Shown: positions 1 through 10,342 of the stretch, piece by piece
How positions within the stretch are numbered: position 1 is the first letter of the stretch
Layout: each line of letters opens with the position of its first letter
Source of the DNA: Roseiarcus sp963774195
Lineage (GTDB): Bacteria > Pseudomonadota > Alphaproteobacteria > Rhizobiales > Beijerinckiaceae
Length of the DNA: 64,000 nucleotides
Direction: 5' to 3'
Assembly (NCBI GenBank): GCA_963774195.1
Contig: CAVZDY010000001.1
Span: forward strand, 1,426,001 to 1,490,000
The notes under the pieces: model-generated
What the model saw: only the letters and a program-made list of their open reading frames with translations
Database searches by the model: none
What the model was told of the DNA's origin: nothing
Position numbers and translations under genes: made by a program

Positions 1-2880
1 ATCGTGGCGGCCTCGTCCTCAGTCAGGCAGCCGAGCCAGAGCAGGGCGTCGTGCAACTCCTCGGCGTTGGTGGGCTCGGGCCAGGCTTCGCCGCGGACCC
101 GCGCGATGGCGTCCGCATCGAGGCGGCCGAGATCGGCCGCGCTGTCGGGATCCTGCCAGCGCCGCGCCATCACCGCCTGCGTCCGGCGCTCTTCGAGCGG
201 CGCGTCGTCAAGGAAGGCGTAGGGGCGCGCCGACAGCGCCTCGAGCGCCAACGGCGAGGGCTGCGTCAGGTCGCGGCAGAGAACGTCGACCTCGCCCGCC
301 TCGATGCGTTGGAGCAGCCGCTCAAGCCCGTCGATGTCCATCGCCTCATGGAGGCAGTCGTCGATCGCCTGATTGGTCAGGGGATGGTCGGGCACTTCGC
401 GCTCGCCGACGAGATTTTCGGCACAGGCGATCTGATCGGGAAAGACGGCGGCGATCAGATCTTCGGCCTGCATGCGCAGGAACTGCGGCGGGACCTTCTT
501 GCCGCCGCGAAAGCGCGGCAGCGCCAGCGCGACGCCGGCGACCCAGCGCCAGCGCGTCGTGAACATCGGCGCGTCGAGCATCGCCTGGATCAGCACCGCG
601 CGCACGCTCTTCGAGTGGAGATAGCGGGCGACTTCGGCGAGGTCGAAGCTGTGCGCCGTGGTGAGCGACAGCACGATGTTGTCCTCGGTCGCCGCCGCTT
701 GCAGCTCGAAATTGAACTTACGGCAGAAGCGCTTGCGCAGCGCGAGACCCCAAGCGCGATTGAGCCGGCTGCCGAACGGCGAGTGGATGACGAGCTGCAT
801 CCCGCCCGCCTCGTCGAAGAACCGCTCGAAGACGATCCGCTCCTGAGTCGGCAGCCGGCCGAGCGCCGCCGCGGCCGCGGCAAGATAGTCGACGAGTTGC
901 TCGGCGGCAGGCGCGCCGAGGCCGAGCGTCTCTTCCAGCCAGGCCCGCGCGCTTTGCCGCGAGGGGTCGGCGCGAAGGCGCGCGTCGATCTCGTCACGCA
1001 AGCGGGATGCCGATTGGGAGAGTTCGTCCGACCGCCCCGGCGCCTCGCCGAGCCAGAACGGCAGCGTCGGCGGTTGGCCGCGCGCGTCCTCGACCCGCAC
1101 CGTTCCGCGTTCGACGCGCAGGATGCGATAGGACGCGTTGCCGAGCTGGAAGATGTCGCCTTGCAGGCTTTCGACGGCGAAGTCCTCGTTGACGCTGCCG
1201 ATGACGTGGTTGTCCGGCTCCAGCAGCACCTGATAGTCGGCGGTGTCGGGGATCGTGCCGCCGGAGGTGAGCGCGGTGGTGCGGGCGCCGCGCCGGGCGC
1301 GCAAAACGCCATGGACCGCGTCGCGATGAATGAGAGCGGCGCGCCGCCCGTGGCGGGTCGAGAACCCCTCCGCGAGCATGCGCACGACCGCGTCGAAGTC
1401 GGCGCGCGGCAGGGAGCGGAACGACCACGCGCGCCGCAGCCGCTCATAAAGCGCCGTCTCGTCCCAATCCTGCGCCGAGATCTCGGCGACGATCTGTTGG
1501 GCTATGACGTCGAGCGGCTGGTTCGGGATCGTGAGCCGATCGAGTTCGCCGCGCCGCACGCTGTCGAGCAAGGCCGCGCATTCCACGAGGTCGTCTCGGG
1601 AGAGCGGGAACAGCCGCCCCTTGGGGGTCGCGCCGACCGCATGGCCGGATCGGCCGACGCGCTGCAGGAAGCTCGCGATCGAGCGCGGCGAGCCGATCTG
1701 GCAGACCATGTCGACGTCGCCGATGTCGATCCCGAGCTCGAGCGAAGCGGTCGCGACCATCGCCTTCAGTTCGCCGCCTTTCAGTCGCCGCTCGGCGGCG
1801 AGGCGATGTTCCTTGGCCATGCTGCCGTGATGGGCGGTGACGGCGCCCTCGCCGAGGCGCTTCGACAGTTCGCCGGCGATGCGCTCGGCCATGCGGCGCG
1901 TATTGACGAAGACGAGGGTGGTGCGATGCGCTTCGATGAGCTGCGCCAGCCGTTCGTAGATTTGCGCCCAGGCTTCGCTGGACATCACCGCGTCGAGCGG
2001 CGCGCCCGCGAGCTCGATGGCGAGATCGCGCGGGCGCTGGTGGCCGGCGTCGACGATTTCTGGGCGGCTCTATGGCGGCGCCGACGAGGAAGCGCGCGAC
2101 CGCCTCGATCGGCTTCTGCGTGGCCGACAGGCCGATCCTCAGCAGCCGGTCGTCGCAGAGGGCGGCCAAGCGCTCGAGCGAGAGGGCGAGGTGCGCGCCG
2201 CGCTTGTTGGGCGCGACGGCGTGGATTTCGTCGACGATTACCGACCGGGTCGTTGAGAGCATCTTTCGCCCGGATTCCGAGCCGAGCAGCACGTAGAGCG
2301 ATTCCGGCGTCGTCACCAGAATATGCGGCGGGCGTCGGCGCATGCGATCGCGCTCGGCGGCGGGCGTGTCGCCCGTGCGCACCCAGGAGCGGATCTCGAC
2401 GTCCGGCAGTCCGGCGCGCTGCAACTCCTGGCGGATGCCGGCGAGCGGCAGCTCTAGGTTGCGGTGGACGTCGTTGGAGAGCGCCTTGAGCGGCGAGACG
2501 TAGACCACTTGAGTAGCGTCGCTCAGCCCACCCTCGAGCCCCTGGCGGACGAGATCGTCAATGGCGGCGAGAAACGCCGCCAGCGTCTTGCCCGAGCCGG
2601 TCGGCGCCGCGATCAGCGTATGGCGGCCCGATTGGATCGCCGGCCACGCTTCGGCCTGCGCGGGCGTCGGGGCGGCGAAGTGCTTCGCGAACCAAGTGGC
2701 GACGGCGGGATGGAAATTCCCCGGCAAGACGCGGCGATCGGGCGCGCGGGAGCCGCGGCGCGGCGCGCGCCGGGCCGGCGATGCGATCGGGTCGGGATCC
2801 TGCAGCACGCGTGTTTGCTTTCCAAAGCCGCTCAGCGGCGTAGGGTGCGCCGGCCCACCCAAGCGGAGCCCGAGGCTCAT
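1..2880 (-). pseudogene. lhr: Lhr-type ATP-dependent helicase, frameshifted, cut by window edge
   Basis: Large superfamily 2 helicase of the Lhr family, implicated in DNA repair. Counting from the ATG at 2880, Walker A PTGSGKT is near residues 93-99, DEIH near 217-220 and SAT near 252-254. After FLVGAA the frame is lost at about 2062-2067. The homologous protein continues in another minus-strand frame, with motif VI (QRVGRSGH) and the long Lhr C-terminal region still open at base 1. Dropping one base in the GGG at 2062-2064 joins the halves as AAIEPPEIVDAGHQ. At more than 950 codons it resembles long Lhr (about 1,400-1,500 aa) rather than the roughly 800-aa ligase-associated type. The first 50 or so residues are low-complexity, so the start is uncertain. 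The break may be a sequencing error. Confidence 0.82.
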
Positions 2881-3065
2881 ATGGGGGCTCGCCAGCGTTT
2901 CGTCAGGCCGGCGGCGCCGATCCTGCCTCTTGTGCGCGCCCATGGGAAGCCGGCTGGCGCTAAACCGCACCCGCGGTGGAACCGGTCACGCCGGTTTGGC
3001 GTTGTGGTAAAGGCGGCCGTCGCGAGCGGCGGGCCAGGATCCAAGTCCGCGAAGATCTTGAAACC

Positions 3066-4835
3066 ATGGTGACATTCGCTCACGCGCTGCCGTTTGGCGC
3101 CAACCTGATCGGCGAAGATCGCGTCCGCTTCCGCCTTTACGCGCCCGCGCAACGCGCGGTCGCGGTGGAGGTCGAGGGCGCGCCGTCGCTCGTTCCGATG
3201 CGCAAACTGGACAGCGGCTGGTTCCAGGGGGAGGCCAGCTGCGGCGCCGGGGCGGGCTACGCCTATGTGCTCGACGACGGAACGCGGGCGCCCGATCCGG
3301 CTTCGCGCGCCCAGGCCGGCGACGTTCATGACCGTAGCGTCGTCGTCGATCCCCGGGCCTATTCGTGGCGGCGCTACAATTGGACCGGCCGGCCTTGGCC
3401 GCAGACGATCCTCTACGAATTGCATTGCGGCCTGTTCGGGGGCTTTCAAGGCGTCGCGCGGGAGCTGTCGCGCCTCGCGGAACTCGGCGTCACGGCGATC
3501 GAGCTGATGCCGATCGCCGATTTCCCGGGGCGGCGCAATTGGGGCTACGACGGCGTGCTGCCTTTCGCTCCCGACGCCTCCTATGGCGCGCCTAACGATT
3601 TGAAAGCGCTCGTCGATGCCGCCCACGGCCTCGACATGATGGTCTTCCTCGATGTGGTCTATAATCACTTCGGCCCCGATGGGAACTTTATCGGCCGCTA
3701 TGCGCCCTCGCTCTTCCGGCAAGACCGCTCTTCCCCCTGGGGACCGTCGATCGATTTCCGCCAGCCGTTCGCCCGCCAGTACTTCCGCGAGAACGCGCTC
3801 TATTGGTTGATGGAATATCGTTTCGACGGCCTTCGTCTCGATGCGGTGCATGAGATCGGCGAGCCCGGCTGGCTCGACGAGCTGGCCGCGCAGATTCGCG
3901 CTCACGTCGAGCCGGATCGCCATGTCCATCTCGTGCTCGAAAACGAATTCAATGTCGTCAGCCATCTCGGCGGCGGCTTTGACGCGCAGTGGAACGACGA
4001 CATCCACCATGCGCTGCACGTGCTGCTGACTGGCGAAACCGAAGGCTACTACATCGACTACGCCGAGGACCCCGCGGCCAAGCTCGCCAAGGGCCTGACG
4101 CAAGGCTTTATCTATCAGGGCCAGCCCTCGAAGCATCGCGGCGGCCGGCGGCGGGGCGAGCCGAGCGCGGGGCTGCCGCCCACCGCCTTCGTGATCGCCT
4201 TGCAAAACCACGATCAGGTCGGCAACCGGGCCTTCGGCGAGCGGCTGACGGCGCTCGCCGATCCGCAGGCTCTGGAGGCGGCGACGGCGCTGCAACTGCT
4301 CGCGCCGCAGATGCCGCTCATCTTCATGGGCGAGGAGATTGCGAGCCGCACGCCATTCCTCTTCTTTACCGATCATTCTGGCGATCTGGCCGAAGCCGTG
4401 CGCGAGGGCAGGCGCAAGGAGTTCGCCAAATTCGCCGCCTTTGCCGATCCTCACCGGCGGGAGGCGATCCCCGATCCCAACGCCGCCTCGACCTTCGAAA
4501 ATTCGAAGCCGCGGCCGGACCCTGAACGCGGCGAAGCGCGGAACGCGCTCTATCGGCGCCTCTTGGCGCTGCGCCGCGCGGAGATCATTCCCAGGCTCAG
4601 CGGCGCGCGCGCGCTCAGCGCCTTGGCGACGGGCTCGGCCGGGGTGACGGCGAGCTGGCGCATGGGCGACGCGGCGATCCTGACGATCGTCGCCAACCTC
4701 GGGCCTGAACCGGCGGCGGTCGAAGCGCCGCAAGGGCGACTGCTGTTCGAGAGCATCGAGGGCGCCGGCTCTTCGGCCCGCGCGGGCCGTCTTCCCGCCC
4801 GTTCGACCGCCGCGTTCTTGGAGTCGGGGCCGTGA
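3066..4835 (+). CDS. treZ: malto-oligosyltrehalose trehalohydrolase
   Basis: Cytosolic GH13 enzyme that releases trehalose from maltooligosyl-trehalose, the second step of the TreY/TreZ route from glycogen or maltodextrin. The 589-aa protein has the four GH13 blocks: DVVYNH near residue 196, FDGLRLDAVH with nucleophile D259, LVLENEF with acid/base E292, and NHDQ at 381-384. The ATG at 3066 is chosen because family homology begins a few residues later (ALPFGANLIGEDRVRFRLYAP). An in-frame ATG at 2976 would add a basic low-complexity leader. The stop overlaps the treY start in a GTGA junction, so the two are probably translationally coupled. It diverges from the helicase across about 185 bp. Confidence 0.95.
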   Translation: MVTFAHALPFGANLIGEDRVRFRLYAPAQRAVAVEVEGAPSLVPMRKLDSGWFQGEASCGAGAGYAYVLDDGTRAPDPASRAQAGDVHDRSVVVDPRAYSWRRYNWTGRPWPQTILYELHCGLFGGFQGVARELSRLAELGVTAIELMPIADFPGRRNWGYDGVLPFAPDASYGAPNDLKALVDAAHGLDMMVFLDVVYNHFGPDGNFIGRYAPSLFRQDRSSPWGPSIDFRQPFARQYFRENALYWLMEYRFDGLRLDAVHEIGEPGWLDELAAQIRAHVEPDRHVHLVLENEFNVVSHLGGGFDAQWNDDIHHALHVLLTGETEGYYIDYAEDPAAKLAKGLTQGFIYQGQPSKHRGGRRRGEPSAGLPPTAFVIALQNHDQVGNRAFGERLTALADPQALEAATALQLLAPQMPLIFMGEEIASRTPFLFFTDHSGDLAEAVREGRRKEFAKFAAFADPHRREAIPDPNAASTFENSKPRPDPERGEARNALYRRLLALRRAEIIPRLSGARALSALATGSAGVTASWRMGDAAILTIVANLGPEPAAVEAPQGRLLFESIEGAGSSARAGRLPARSTAAFLESGP

Positions 4836-7519
4836 GCGACGTGGAGCGAGAGAGCGACTTGGGACCCGAAAGCGACTTGGCGCCGGAAAGCGACGTGCGG
4901 CCGGAACCGCCCGCGAGTCCGCCGCGCGCGACGATGCGCCTTCAGTTCCACGCAGGCTTCACCTTCGGCGACGCGGCGCGCCAGGCTGACTATCTCGCGG
5001 CGCTGCATGTCAGTCACCTCTACGCTTCGCCCATTTTGCGGGCGCGTCCCGGCTCGACGCACGGCTACGACATCGTCGACCCGAGCGAGGTGAACCCCGA
5101 GCTCGGCGGGGAGGAGGGCTACCGCCGCCTCGTCGAAGCGCTGCGCCAGCAAGGTCTCGGAGTCATCGTCGACATCGTGCCGAACCATATGGCGGTGATC
5201 GGCGCCGAGAATGCGTGGTGGAACGACGTGCTCAGCGACGGGCAGGCGAGCCGCTACGCCAAGTATTTCGACATCGACTGGGAGCCGATCGACGAAGCCA
5301 TGCGCGGCAAGGTGTTGCTGCCCTTCCTCGGCAGGCCCTATGGCGAAGCGCTGCGGCAAGGCGAGATTTCGATCGCCTTCGACACCGCCGCCGACCGATA
5401 TGGCGCGCGCTATTTCGACCACGCCTTTCCGCTGTCGCCGCAAAGCCGCCACGCCGTCGAGCAACTCGGGCTCGAAGCCTTCAACGCGCCGAACCGGGAG
5501 GCGCGCGCGCGACTGCATGCGCTGCTCGAGGCGCAGCATTACCGGCTGGCCTGGTGGCGAAGCGCCAACGACGCCGTCAACTGGCGGCGCTTCTTCGACA
5601 TCAACGAACTCGCCGCTTTGCGGGTCGAGGACGAGGAGGTGTTCGAAGCGACGCACGCGACGCTGCTTCGCCTTTTCGCTGAGGGGCTGATCGACGGCTT
5701 TCGGGTCGACCACATCGACGGCCTCGCTGACCCCGCCGGCTATTGTCGAAGGTTGCGCGCGCGGCTCGACGCGCTCGCCGACCAGCGGCCGGACGGCCTG
5801 CCGCGCCGGCCCTATATCGTGGTCGAGAAAATTCTCGCCGCCGGGGAGCGCCTGTCGCCCGATTGGGGCAGCGACGGCGCGACGGGCTACGACTTCATGA
5901 ACGAAGCATCCGGCGTGCTGCACGATCCCGGCGGCGAAGCGGCGCTAAACCGGCTCTGGGCGAGCGTGAGCGGCCGCTCGCCCAATTTTCCCGAGGAGGA
6001 AGAGCGGAGCCGGCGCGAGGTCCTCGAGCGAACCTTCGCGGGTCAGCTCGACGCGACGGTCGCCGCTCTCCATCGATTGGCGGTCGCCGATCTCGCCGCG
6101 CGCGATGTCGGCGCGCCGGCAATCCGCCGGGCCTTGACCGAGATTCTCGTCCATCTGCACGCCTATCGCAGCTATCGCGACGCGCCGGCCGATGACGTGC
6201 TGGCCTCCGCCGTGGCGAGGGCGAAGCGCGCTAGCCTGCGCCGCGACCGTGACGTGGTCGAGCGCCTCGCCGCCTGGCTCGGCGGTAGGAAGGCGGTCGC
6301 GGGGGCGGAGGCGATCCAGGCCGAGGCGATCCGCCGTTTTCAGCAACTCAGCGCGCCGCTCGCCGCCAAAGCGGTCGAAGACACCGCTTTCTATCGCTAT
6401 GGCCGCCTGCTGTCGCGTCTCGACGTGGGGTTCGACGCGACGCGCCTGGCGATCCCGGTCGCGGAATTTCATGCGTCCTGCGCCGAGCGGCTGCGCGAGT
6501 TCCCCGACACGATGCTCGCCACCGCGACGCACGACCATAAGCGCGGCGAAGACGTGCGCGCGCGGCTGGCCGTATTGAGTGAGCTTGCCGCTGACTGGGC
6601 GAATAAGACGCGGCAATGGATCGAAACGAGCGCGCCGCTGCGCCACCGGTTCGAGAGCGGTCTCGCGCCGGCGCGCGCCGACATCGCCGTGCTGTTGCAG
6701 ACGATCGTCGGCGCCTGGCCGCTGACGCTGCGCCTCGACGATCAGGAAGGCCTGGCCGCGTTCGCGGCGCGAGTTGCCGGCTGGCAACTCAAGGCGCTGC
6801 GCGAGGCCAAGCTCGCGAGCGATTGGGAGGAACCCGACGAAGGCTACGAAGCCGCCGCGCGCGATTTCACGACGCGGCTGTTCGACGGCGAGCCGAGGGG
6901 CCTGCTCGCCGATATCGCCGGATTCGCCGATCGCATTGCGCCCGCCGGCGCCGTCAACGGGCTGACCCAGACCTTGTTGAAGCTCACCACGCCTGGCGTG
7001 CCCGACACCTATCAGGGCGCAGAATTCTGGGACTTGAGCCTGGTCGATCCGGACAACCGCCGCCCCGTCGATTTCGACGCGCGGCGCAACGCCCTAGGAG
7101 AGGAAGTCGCGATCGCGGATCTCGCGCGGGATTGGCGCAGCGGATGCGTGAAGCAGGCCGTGGTCCGCGCGAGCCTCGCCTTGCGCCATCGGCGGCCGGA
7201 ACTTTTCGCGCGCGGCAGCTACGCGCCGCTGACCGTGGAAGGGCCGGCGGCGGACCATCTGATCGCCTTCAGCCGGCGACGGGGCGACGAATTCGCCGTG
7301 GTCGTCGCGTGCCGCCTGCCGGCGCATATGCTCGGGCCGGAGGGGGTCGTCATTCCCTCGGAGGCTTGGGAGGGAACGAACTTGCAACTGCCGCCGCAGA
7401 TCGCCGCCGCGATGGCGCGCGACGTTTTGACCGATGAGGAGTTCGCCTTCGAGACGCCGGAGGTTCCCGTCGCGACGATCCTCAAATCGCTGCCGGCGGC
7501 GTTGCTGACGAACGCTTGA
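4832..7519 (+). CDS. treY: malto-oligosyltrehalose synthase
   Basis: Intramolecular transglucosylase (GH13) that turns the reducing end of maltodextrin into a trehalosyl unit, the first step before TreZ. It is 895 aa, slightly longer than many homologues because of an acidic N-terminus with ESDLGPESDLAPESD-like repetition before the conserved RLQFHAGFTF. Visible motifs are DIVPNHM near 113, GFRVDHIDG near 290 (nucleophile Asp), VVEKIL near 330 (acid/base Glu), THDHKRGED near 565, and the TreY signature GVPDTYQG with LVDPDNRRPVDF. The GTG start at 4832 overlaps the treZ stop by 4 nt. An alternative is a later start at the ATG beginning MRLQFH (about 4934), but the overlap favours GTG. Confidence 0.95.
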   Translation: MSDVERESDLGPESDLAPESDVRPEPPASPPRATMRLQFHAGFTFGDAARQADYLAALHVSHLYASPILRARPGSTHGYDIVDPSEVNPELGGEEGYRRLVEALRQQGLGVIVDIVPNHMAVIGAENAWWNDVLSDGQASRYAKYFDIDWEPIDEAMRGKVLLPFLGRPYGEALRQGEISIAFDTAADRYGARYFDHAFPLSPQSRHAVEQLGLEAFNAPNREARARLHALLEAQHYRLAWWRSANDAVNWRRFFDINELAALRVEDEEVFEATHATLLRLFAEGLIDGFRVDHIDGLADPAGYCRRLRARLDALADQRPDGLPRRPYIVVEKILAAGERLSPDWGSDGATGYDFMNEASGVLHDPGGEAALNRLWASVSGRSPNFPEEEERSRREVLERTFAGQLDATVAALHRLAVADLAARDVGAPAIRRALTEILVHLHAYRSYRDAPADDVLASAVARAKRASLRRDRDVVERLAAWLGGRKAVAGAEAIQAEAIRRFQQLSAPLAAKAVEDTAFYRYGRLLSRLDVGFDATRLAIPVAEFHASCAERLREFPDTMLATATHDHKRGEDVRARLAVLSELAADWANKTRQWIETSAPLRHRFESGLAPARADIAVLLQTIVGAWPLTLRLDDQEGLAAFAARVAGWQLKALREAKLASDWEEPDEGYEAAARDFTTRLFDGEPRGLLADIAGFADRIAPAGAVNGLTQTLLKLTTPGVPDTYQGAEFWDLSLVDPDNRRPVDFDARRNALGEEVAIADLARDWRSGCVKQAVVRASLALRHRRPELFARGSYAPLTVEGPAADHLIAFSRRRGDEFAVVVACRLPAHMLGPEGVVIPSEAWEGTNLQLPPQIAAAMARDVLTDEEFAFETPEVPVATILKSLPAALLTNA

Positions 7520-7610
7520 TCCGGATCTCGGCGCATACGGAACTCCGGGCGGTCCGCCGGCGTTTCTCGATTTGCCGAGAGGGCGGCCGTGGCGAAATTG
7601 GAGCGCGGAC

Positions 7611-7829
7611 ATGATGCACGAGGAAGTCAACAGCGCGAAGCAGGAGCTCAGGGAGCGGCGTCTTCGCGAGATCGCCCATCGCATCTGGGAAGACGAAGGC
7701 CGGCCGGACGGACAAGACCAGCGGCACTGGAAGATGGCGAAAGACATCCTGCGCAACGAGAAGATCGAGGGCGAGGATAGCGCTGACGACGAAGACGAAG
7801 AGCCGTTCGACGAAGAGCGGCGCCACTAA
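7611..7829 (+). CDS. DUF2934 small protein
   Basis: A 72-aa hydrophilic protein with the DUF2934 core LREIAHRIWEDEGRPDGQD followed by HW, and a very acidic tail (EDSADDEDEEPFDEERRH). No enzymatic motif is visible and the function of the family is not known. It lies between treY and glgX on the same strand. In my knowledge DUF2934 proteins often occur near starch, trehalose or glycogen genes, which fits here. The ATG at 7611 is preceded by GGAG at 7600-7603. An in-frame ATG at 7572 lacks such a site, so the shorter form is preferred. Confidence 0.75.
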   Translation: MMHEEVNSAKQELRERRLREIAHRIWEDEGRPDGQDQRHWKMAKDILRNEKIEGEDSADDEDEEPFDEERRH

Positions 7830-7873
7830 CAGGGCGGCCCGTCACCGAAAGCTACGGCTGACGCACTGCTGCT

Positions 7874-7958
7874 GTCGCCCCCGCCGAAAGCGGGGGTCTA
7901 GAGAACGGCCGCAGGCCTTCGCCCCTTGGCTCCTGGATGCCCGCTTTCGCGGGCATGA
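7874..7958. repeat. 85-bp double-hairpin repeat, copy 1
   Basis: Two hairpins, CCCCCGCCGAAAGCGGGGG and ATGCCCGCTTTCGCGGGCAT, about 30 bp apart, between the DUF2934 gene and glgX. The same unit occurs at 21054-21138 and 39133-39216 in the opposite orientation. Length and spacing are almost identical among the three copies. It resembles REP/BIME-type intergenic palindromes of Hyphomicrobiales. No coding function is proposed. Confidence 0.85.
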
Positions 7959-8046
7959 GAGGGGAAGACATGCGCATTAACGCGACGCCGGACGGGGGGC
8001 CACGGCGCGCGCGGGGGCGGTCGGTCCTCGGGAGGCCTTCCGCGTC

Positions 8047-10182
8047 ATGGGATCCAACTCTCTTCATCTAACCGCCGGTTCGCCCTATCCGCTGGGCGCG
8101 ACGTGGGATGGGCTCGGCACGAATTTCGCGGTCTTCTCGGCGCACGCCGAGCGGATCGATCTTTGTCTGTTCGATCCTTCCGGTCGCCGCGAGATCGGTC
8201 GAGCGCCACTGCCGGAACGCACCGACGAGGTCTGGCACGGCTATCTTCCCAACGCCCAGGTCGGACAGGTGTACGGCTATCGCGCCTATGGCCCTTATGA
8301 TCCCAACAACGGCCATCGCTTCAATCCGCACAAGCTGCTGCTCGACCCTTACGCGAAATCGATCGCGGGCGAGCTGAGATGGTCCGACGCTCTGTTCGGC
8401 TACCGCCTCCATTCGGCGCGCACGGATCTGTCGTTCGATCGCCGCGACAGCGCGCCGGGCATGCCCAAGGCGGTGGTGAGCGACGACAGCTTCAACTGGG
8501 GCAACGACAGGCCGCCGAATGTGCCCTGGCATGACACCGTCATCTACGAAGCGCATCTGCGCGGGCTGACGATGCGATGCGACGGCATTCGGCAGCATGA
8601 GCGCGGGACCTTCGCCGCGCTCGCCAATGAAAAGGTGATCGACCGCTTGAGGCGGCTCAACATCACCGCCATCGAGCTGATGCCGATCCATGCTTTCCTT
8701 CAGGATCGCCACCTGTTGGAGAAGGGCCTCAGCAATTACTGGGGCTACAACACGATCGGCTTTTTCGCGATCCATCCCCGCTATCTCACGCGCGGCGGCG
8801 CCAACGAGATGCGGATCGCGATCCGGCGTCTGCACGCTGCCGGCATCGAGGTGATCCTCGACGTCGTCTACAATCACACGGCGGAGGGGAGCGAACTCGG
8901 GCCGACGCTCGCCTTCCGCGGGCTCGACAACCGCAGCTACTACCGCCTCGTCGACGGCGCCCCGCGCCATTGCGTCAACGACACCGGCACCGGCAACACA
9001 CTCAACCTGTCGCATCCCCGTGTCTTGCAGATGGTGATGGATTCGCTGCGCTATTGGGTCACTTCGTTCCACGTCGACGGCTTTCGCTTCGATCTCGGCG
9101 TGACGCTCGGCCGCGAGTCCTATGGCTTCGACCCTGGTTCCGGCTTCTTCGACGCTCTGCGGCAGGACCCGGTGCTCGCGCGCGTCAAGCTGATTTCAGA
9201 GCCGTGGGACATCGGGCCCGGCGGCTATCAGCTCGGCCATCATCCGCCAGGTTTCGCGGAATGGAACGACCGCTTTCGCGACACGGTGCGGCGCTTCTGG
9301 CGCGGCGACGCGGGCCAGCGACAGGATCTCGCCTCGCGCCTCGCCGGGTCGAGCGACATCTTCGACCGCAACGCCCGCCGACCCTGGGCCTCGGTCAATT
9401 TCGTCGCCTCGCATGACGGCTTCACGCTGGCCGACACGACGAGCTACGTCGAGCGGCACAACGAGGCCAATGGCGAAGACAATCGCGACGGCCATCAGGA
9501 CAACAATTCCGCCAATTGGGGCGCCGAGGGGCCGACGGACGATCACGCCATCGTCGAAACGCGCGCCAAGGTGCGGCGGGCGATGCTGGCGACCGTGCTG
9601 TTCTCGCACGGCACGCCGATGCTGCTTGGCGGCGACGAGGTCGGCCGCACCCAGCAGGGCAACAACAACGCCTATTGCCAGGACAACGAAATCTCCTGGA
9701 TCGATTGGAGGCGGCCGGAGACCCATCCCGAAGACGCGCTGACAGCGTTCGTCGCCCGCCTGATCGAAATTCGCCTCGGCCATGCCGCGCTGCGCTCGCG
9801 CCGCTTCATGCACGGGCAGTTCCAGCCGGCGCCGGGAATTCAGGACATCGCATGGTTCGATCAGCGTGGCGAGCCGATGACGAATGAGACCTGGAACAAC
9901 ATGGACGAGCGCGTGCTGACGCTACGACGGGCCGATCGCGAAGGGGATCGCCTCAAGATGCTGACCTTGTTCCTCAATCCAACCGGCGAGGCGCTGATCT
10001 TCCGCCTGCCGCCGCCGGGACTCCCCGCGCGGATTCTCATGGACACCAACGATCCCTCAGCGGGCGAGCGCGATCTTGAGGGGGAGAAGATCGAAGTCGC
10101 CGGGCACAGCGCAGTGCTGGCGCTCTCGCTGCCCGACGAAGCGCCGCAAACGTCGCAGGAGAGCGGCGCGCCGCAGGAATGA
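8047..10182 (+). CDS. glgX: glycogen debranching enzyme GlgX/TreX
   Basis: A 711-aa GH13 alpha-1,6-glucosidase of the GlgX/TreX type that removes branches from glycogen or limit dextrin and so feeds linear maltodextrin to TreY. An N-terminal CBM48-like segment (PYPLGATWDGLGTNFAVFSA) is followed by the catalytic barrel: DVVYNHTAEG near 273, DGFRFDLG with nucleophile D349, ISEPWDIGPGGYQLG with E385, and SHDGFTLAD with D457. It lies downstream of treZ-treY, which argues for a trehalose (TreX) role as much as glycogen turnover. The two names cannot be separated by sequence alone. A GGAGG at about 8031-8035 precedes the ATG. Confidence 0.93.
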   Translation: MGSNSLHLTAGSPYPLGATWDGLGTNFAVFSAHAERIDLCLFDPSGRREIGRAPLPERTDEVWHGYLPNAQVGQVYGYRAYGPYDPNNGHRFNPHKLLLDPYAKSIAGELRWSDALFGYRLHSARTDLSFDRRDSAPGMPKAVVSDDSFNWGNDRPPNVPWHDTVIYEAHLRGLTMRCDGIRQHERGTFAALANEKVIDRLRRLNITAIELMPIHAFLQDRHLLEKGLSNYWGYNTIGFFAIHPRYLTRGGANEMRIAIRRLHAAGIEVILDVVYNHTAEGSELGPTLAFRGLDNRSYYRLVDGAPRHCVNDTGTGNTLNLSHPRVLQMVMDSLRYWVTSFHVDGFRFDLGVTLGRESYGFDPGSGFFDALRQDPVLARVKLISEPWDIGPGGYQLGHHPPGFAEWNDRFRDTVRRFWRGDAGQRQDLASRLAGSSDIFDRNARRPWASVNFVASHDGFTLADTTSYVERHNEANGEDNRDGHQDNNSANWGAEGPTDDHAIVETRAKVRRAMLATVLFSHGTPMLLGGDEVGRTQQGNNNAYCQDNEISWIDWRRPETHPEDALTAFVARLIEIRLGHAALRSRRFMHGQFQPAPGIQDIAWFDQRGEPMTNETWNNMDERVLTLRRADREGDRLKMLTLFLNPTGEALIFRLPPPGLPARILMDTNDPSAGERDLEGEKIEVAGHSAVLALSLPDEAPQTSQESGAPQE

Positions 10183-10342
10183 GAATTTTCTCGGCATAGC
10201 GTCGCACAAACCTCCGTTGGCGGGCGCTGCGCACGCAATCGAGACACGCTATAAGGGCGCGCTCGCGCGGGGCTCGGCGTGGCCGGTTGCGACAATCCGG
10301 CCGTCGGCGCCGACCCGAGCCGCGAAGAGATGGAGATCGGAT

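Noticed and set aside
51..2489. 812-residue open frame on the plus strand opposite the helicase
   Set aside because: Arginine- and proline-rich composition with no recognisable domain, and it is the shadow of a helicase that has clear motifs on the minus strand.
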